Assembly (NCBI GenBank): GCA_026419705.1
Contig: JANZYY010000137.1
Coordinates: 1 to 10,546, forward strand
DNA: 10,546 nucleotides
Direction of reading: 5' to 3'
Origin: Fischerella sp.
GTDB taxonomy: Bacteria; Cyanobacteriota; Cyanobacteriia; Cyanobacteriales; Nostocaceae
The notes below the pieces were generated by a model that was not told the origin of the DNA, did not search any database, and saw only the letters and a program-made list of their open reading frames with translations. The first letter of the stretch is position 1. Each line of letters starts with the position of its first letter. A program made the translations under genes and the position numbers. Below, piece after piece: positions 7,074 through 10,546 of the stretch.

Positions 7074-7832
7074 ATGAGCGTTGTTTTACAAGTTCGCGAA
7101 CAAAAAGTAACAGCCGAAGAAATCGTGCCATTGCTGGCAAATTATCAGATGTTGCCACAACTGTTACGAGAAATAATTATCGATCAGGCGATCGCACCTT
7201 ATACTTGCACGCCAGAAGAGCAAGAAAAAGCCTGTCAAGCGTTTTACATCAAACAGCGCTTAAAAACAGAAGCCGAACGTCAAGCTTGGTTACACCGTCG
7301 CGGTATGACTGCAGAACAGGTGATCAAATTAGTGACACGGGCATTACGATTGGAAAAGTTTAAGCAAGCTACTTGGAAAGACGAGGTAGAGACTTATTTC
7401 AACATTCGCAAACCACTGCTTGCCCGGGTGATATATTCTGTCATTCATACCAATGATGGTGGTATTGCCCAAGAAATTTATTTCCGTCTGCAAGCAGGAG
7501 AGCAATCTTTTGCTGAACTGGCTCCCAAGTACTCGATGGGCCCAGAGGCTCGTAACCAAGGTATCGTTGGACCGGTAGAACTAGGTAAACTGCATCCCAC
7601 TCTGGCAAAATTATTGACAGTGAGTCAACCAGGACAGCTCCTACCACCCACACCAATAGACCAGTGGTTTCTAATCCTGCGGTTAGAGAAAATATTTCCT
7701 GCCGAGCTAAACGAAGCCACACGCTGGCAGTTGCGGCATGAGTTATTTACTAACTGGCTAGAACAACAAGTTGCAGAACTCAAGCCCATAAACCATAACC
7801 AAGAGACAGCCAACTTTGCAGGCAAAGAGTAA
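7074..7832 (+). CDS. Parvulin-type peptidylprolyl isomerase, type I secretion-associated
   Basis: This 252-residue protein has a SurA-like layout: a helical N-terminal part (about 1-110, including KQRLKTEAERQAWLHRRGMT) and a parvulin domain at about 116-208 (FAELAPKYSMGPEARNQG, then IVGPVELGKLHP and QPGQLLPP). Parvulins catalyse prolyl cis-trans isomerisation or act as chaperones. The His that usually opens the first parvulin strand (H-I/L-L) is not evident; the matching stretch reads YSVI, so catalysis may be weak or absent. There is no signal peptide, so a cytoplasmic role holding unfolded export cargo fits. It lies 104 bp before a type I secretion ABC transporter; in many cyanobacterial genomes such isomerases sit next to these exporters. 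A short AGAAG precedes the ATG. Its likely client is the neighbouring RTX protein, by inference. Confidence 0.85.
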   Translation: MSVVLQVREQKVTAEEIVPLLANYQMLPQLLREIIIDQAIAPYTCTPEEQEKACQAFYIKQRLKTEAERQAWLHRRGMTAEQVIKLVTRALRLEKFKQATWKDEVETYFNIRKPLLARVIYSVIHTNDGGIAQEIYFRLQAGEQSFAELAPKYSMGPEARNQGIVGPVELGKLHPTLAKLLTVSQPGQLLPPTPIDQWFLILRLEKIFPAELNEATRWQLRHELFTNWLEQQVAELKPINHNQETANFAGKE

Positions 7833-7854
7833 CGGATCGGGTCTTACTTAGTGT

Positions 7855-7916
7855 CTTTGTGCCTTGGTGGTAAAAAATAATGTCTTTTTAAACCACTAAG
7901 ACACCAAGGCACAAAG
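7855..7916 (+). repeat. Intergenic inverted repeat (common cyanobacterial type)
   Basis: CTTTGTGCCTTGGTG (7855-7869) and CACCAAGGCACAAAG (7902-7916) are perfect 15-bp arms around a 32-base loop. Alternative inner pairing exists between GTGGT (7867-7871) and ACCAC (7892-7896). The right arm is part of the longer form containing CCACTAAGACACCAAGG, and the left arm looks like a version with an internal 8-bp deletion. I recognise this word as a frequent dispersed repeat between cyanobacterial genes. It lies inside the presumed isomerase-exporter operon, where the hairpin could act as a partial terminator or an mRNA end protector. Confidence 0.75.
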
Positions 7917-7936
7917 GTAAAATTTGTAATCGCCTT

Positions 7937-10546
7937 ATGAGCCAAACTGCTAACACAATCCAAACCTTTTTATCAGGTATCCCTCCCTTTGAAAAACTGC
8001 CAGCCAACAGGTTACAGCAGTTATCAAAAGGGTTGGAAGTACGGCGCTATCGGATGGGGCAAGCTATTCTGCCAGTGCAAGAGTTACCGCAATATATAGC
8101 GATTATTTTTGCAGGACAGGCACGATTGATCGGACATGACCCCCGCAATCAAATGCCCCTGACGTTGCAACGCTTAGAACCTGGTGAAATAGTGGGATGG
8201 ACAAGCTTGATGCGGGGTGTCGTCTGCGAGAAAGTCATGGCGTCCTCAGAAGAGACACTCTGCCTGGCGCTCAAGAGTGAGGAATTTTTGAGTCTTCTGA
8301 AAGCAGAATCAGCAATCAAAGCTTACTTTCAGCAGCGGTGCGGGGTTGCAGAAGCCTTTGATATCTTGGGTCAAGAACTGGTACGGCAAGAAAATGTCAA
8401 CACAGACCTCAAGGAATTGGTGCTTTCGGCAGTATCGCAAGCAGTCGTATACTATCCCCCATGTGGCGAAACACCCCTGAGCCAGCTAGATGCTAACTTC
8501 GTTTGGTTTGTGAGTAGAGGACAAGTAGCCAGTATTCCTATAGGTAGTCGTCTCCATCTCACAAACCAAAGCATAAACCTGGAAGTCACAGAACCAGAAT
8601 CTGTCCGCTTAGTTGGTTTTCCCATTGAGAGTCAACAGTCAACAGTCAACAGTCAACAGTCAAGATTTCTCTCCACTTCCCCCACTCCCCCTCAAAAATA
8701 CCCCTGCGTCCGCGACTTCTCCCGTAACGCCACGCTTACCTGTTTTCAAATGGTGAGTCAATATTTCGGAATGCCGTTTCGACGAGAAGTGATTCGCAAA
8801 GCGATCGCCAATAACCATAAAGACCCGGCAAAACCAGTTTCGCTGCAATTGTGCGGGGCAATTGCCGACTTTATAGGGTTAAATGCTCAATTGGTCAAAG
8901 TACCAGCTAGTGCTATTGGTCGTTTGCCTGTACCAGCCTTAATTCACTGGCAAAATAGCATGGCGGTGGTTTATGAAACGAGCGATCGCAACGTCGTTTT
9001 GGGGGTACCAGAACGCGGGATTGTTCGCCAAAAAATATCAGAGTTTATTAAAACTTGGGATGAACAAGCCCAGGTATTGTTACTGACAGCAACCGCAGCC
9101 ACACCAAAGCAAAAATTTGGCTTAAGTTGGTTTTTGCCTTCCCTTAAGCGTCACCGCATAGTTCTAATAGAAGTCCTAGTAGCATCGTTCTTTGTGCAGC
9201 TGTTTGGACTTGCTAATCCGCTGATGATTCAAATCATCATCGATAAGGTATTGGTACAAAACAGTATCGACACCTTGCAAGTTTTGGGAATATTTTTACT
9301 GTTAGCAGCGGTGTTTGAAGCCATTCTTGGCACTTTGCGTACCTACCTGTTTGCTGAGGCTACCAACAGAATTGATTTGGCTCTTGGTTCAGAAATTATC
9401 GACCACTTGCTGCGTTTGCCACTGCGCTACTTCGAACGCCATCCAGTGGGAGAATTGGCAACCAGAGTGAATGAGTTGGAAAACATCCGCCAGTTTCTCA
9501 CGGGTACTGCTCTGACTGTGGTGTTAGATTCGATCTTTTCAGCGATCTACGTCATTGTCATGGCAATCTACAGCTGGGTGCTGACACTGGTATCTTTATC
9601 AACAATTCCCTTGTTTGCCCTAGTCAGCCTGGTAGCAGCACCGGTAGTGCGGCGACAGCTGCGCGAAAAAGCTGAACGAAATGCCGAAACCCAGTCTTAT
9701 TTGGTGGAAGTGCTTTCTGGCATTCAAACCGTCAAAGCTCAGAATATCGAATTGCGTACCCGTTGGCAATGGCAAGAACACTATGCCCGCTATGTTTCAT
9801 CTGGGTTTAAAACGATTGTAACTGCCACTGCTGCCGCGTCGGCAAGTAATTTTCTCAATCAACTATCAGGGTTGCTAGTGCTGTGGGTAGGAGCCTATTT
9901 GGTACTCAAAGGCCAGCTCACACTAGGACAGTTGATAGCCTTCCGGATCATTGCTGGCTACGTTACCAGTCCATTGTTGCGTTTATTACAATTGTGGCAG
10001 AATTTTCAACAAACAGCCCTATCCCTGGAACGTCTCGGCGATATTGTCGATACACCCCAGGAAGTTACAGAAGTAGACCAGAATAATATTCCTATGCCCT
10101 TGATTCAGGGCGCAGTTACCTACGAAAACGTCTCCTTCCGCTTCACAGCCAGTGGCCCGCATCAGTTAGACAATATCAATTTAGAGTTCCCTGCTCGCAC
10201 AGTAGTGGGAATTGTCGGAATCAGTGGTTCCGGTAAAAGTACTTTGATGAAACTGCTATCGCGTCTGTATGAACCAAACTCAGGTCGGATTCTCATCGAC
10301 GGCTACGATATCAGTAAAGTCGAATTGTATTCACTGCGATCGCAAATTGGTATCATTCCCCAAGACACGCTGTTATTTGACGGTACAGTTCTTGAAAATA
10401 TTGCCCTGACTAACCCCGAAGTCACAACTGAAGAAGTTATCGCCGCTGCCAAACTTGCAGTTGCTCACGACTTTATCATGAACTTACCCAACGGCTACAA
10501 CACCCGAGTCGGCGAACGGGGTTCAGCACTTTCCGGAGGACAAAGG
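7937..10546 (+). CDS. Type I secretion ABC transporter with cNMP-like and inactive C39-like domains (3' end outside window)
   Basis: 870 residues are visible; the frame is open at the window end, which cuts exactly at the LSGGQR signature, so about 100-130 residues are missing. Order: a CRP/cNMP-type beta-barrel at about 15-130 (GEIVGW at 83-88, without the usual phosphate-binding Arg-Ala); a less clear region to 230; a repeat-encoded linker at 232-250; a C39 peptidase-like domain at about 255-390; a six-helix exporter membrane domain from about 405; and a nucleotide-binding domain from about 729 (Walker A GISGSGKST at 761-769, Q-loop IIPQD). In the C39-like domain the DCG carrying the catalytic Cys reads NAT (264-266) and the HFVV His segment reads SMAVV (341-345), so cleavage is not expected. 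HlyB-type exporters of RTX proteins have the same loss. Likely cargo is the upstream RTX exoenzyme; HlyD and TolC partners must lie elsewhere. No good ribosome binding site precedes the ATG. Confidence 0.92.
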   Translation, partial: MSQTANTIQTFLSGIPPFEKLPANRLQQLSKGLEVRRYRMGQAILPVQELPQYIAIIFAGQARLIGHDPRNQMPLTLQRLEPGEIVGWTSLMRGVVCEKVMASSEETLCLALKSEEFLSLLKAESAIKAYFQQRCGVAEAFDILGQELVRQENVNTDLKELVLSAVSQAVVYYPPCGETPLSQLDANFVWFVSRGQVASIPIGSRLHLTNQSINLEVTEPESVRLVGFPIESQQSTVNSQQSRFLSTSPTPPQKYPCVRDFSRNATLTCFQMVSQYFGMPFRREVIRKAIANNHKDPAKPVSLQLCGAIADFIGLNAQLVKVPASAIGRLPVPALIHWQNSMAVVYETSDRNVVLGVPERGIVRQKISEFIKTWDEQAQVLLLTATAATPKQKFGLSWFLPSLKRHRIVLIEVLVASFFVQLFGLANPLMIQIIIDKVLVQNSIDTLQVLGIFLLLAAVFEAILGTLRTYLFAEATNRIDLALGSEIIDHLLRLPLRYFERHPVGELATRVNELENIRQFLTGTALTVVLDSIFSAIYVIVMAIYSWVLTLVSLSTIPLFALVSLVAAPVVRRQLREKAERNAETQSYLVEVLSGIQTVKAQNIELRTRWQWQEHYARYVSSGFKTIVTATAAASASNFLNQLSGLLVLWVGAYLVLKGQLTLGQLIAFRIIAGYVTSPLLRLLQLWQNFQQTALSLERLGDIVDTPQEVTEVDQNNIPMPLIQGAVTYENVSFRFTASGPHQLDNINLEFPARTVVGIVGISGSGKSTLMKLLSRLYEPNSGRILIDGYDISKVELYSLRSQIGIIPQDTLLFDGTVLENIALTNPEVTTEEVIAAAKLAVAHDFIMNLPNGYNTRVGERGSALSGGQR
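8630..8664 (+). repeat. STRR-type heptanucleotide tandem repeat inside the exporter gene
   Basis: There are four perfect copies of AGTCAAC and a fifth ending in G (AGTCAAG), encoding SQQSTVNSQQS in the linker between the cNMP-like and C39-like domains. The permuted unit CAACAGT is, from memory, one of the short tandemly repeated repetitive (STRR) sequences described in heterocystous cyanobacteria. It is followed at about 8670-8691 by CCACTTCCCCCACTCCCCC, also of intergenic-repeat type, which suggests that a repetitive element entered the gene at a tolerant site. Seven is not a multiple of three, so gain or loss of one unit shifts the frame; the other two frames stop at 8725-8727 and 8754-8756. 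Confidence 0.85.

Noticed and set aside
8630..8664. CRISPR-like repeat array
   Set aside because: The units are directly adjacent 7-mers with no spacers and lie inside a coding frame, so this is a simple tandem repeat.
9883..10086. 67-codon plus-strand open frame within the exporter
   Set aside because: It is out of frame with the ABC transporter, which reads through this region without interruption with typical membrane-domain sequence.

Overview
The window is cyanobacterial. The palindrome GCGATCGC (HIP1) occurs nine times in 10.5 kb, against about 0.2 expected by chance. A heptanucleotide repeat of the cyanobacterial STRR type and a common cyanobacterial intergenic inverted repeat are also present. 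The proteins are of cyanobacterial type (SulP-STAS permease, RTX-tailed exoenzyme, and an exporter with a cNMP-like domain, a C39-like domain and an ABC core). I cannot assign a genus.

Left part (1-2145). The window opens inside a SulP-family anion transporter with a C-terminal STAS domain. It converges on an unrecognised 107-residue proline-rich protein on the minus strand. A 389-bp AT-rich divergent spacer follows, then a small AhpD-like (carboxymuconolactone decarboxylase family) protein with an intact redox motif. These look like independent housekeeping or stress genes.

Middle (2146-3019). This is an 874-bp AT-rich spacer with no confident gene. It holds four 8-bp repeats with exact 3-bp gaps that resemble a cyanobacterial Pho box (SphR/PhoB operator), a series of inverted repeats, and a frameshifted remnant of a minus-strand coding sequence that ends at the start codon of the next gene.

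Right part (3020-10546). A 1307-residue protein combines an endonuclease/exonuclease/phosphatase-type phosphoesterase, a phytase-like esterase domain split by a complete glycerophosphodiester phosphodiesterase domain, and an RTX-like tail with a probable type I secretion signal. It has no signal peptide. Next on the same strand come a parvulin-type peptidylprolyl isomerase and a large type I secretion ABC transporter, cut by the window end at its LSGGQ signature. The transporter's C39-like domain has lost its catalytic residues, as in exporters of leaderless RTX proteins. The simplest reading is a phosphate-scavenging secretion module: a Pho-type promoter, a multi-enzyme exoprotein that strips phosphate from organic phosphodiesters, a folding helper and the exporter. 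The pairing of cargo and exporter is inferred from adjacency. The transporter linker also carries an in-frame 7-bp tandem repeat whose copy number could switch the gene off.
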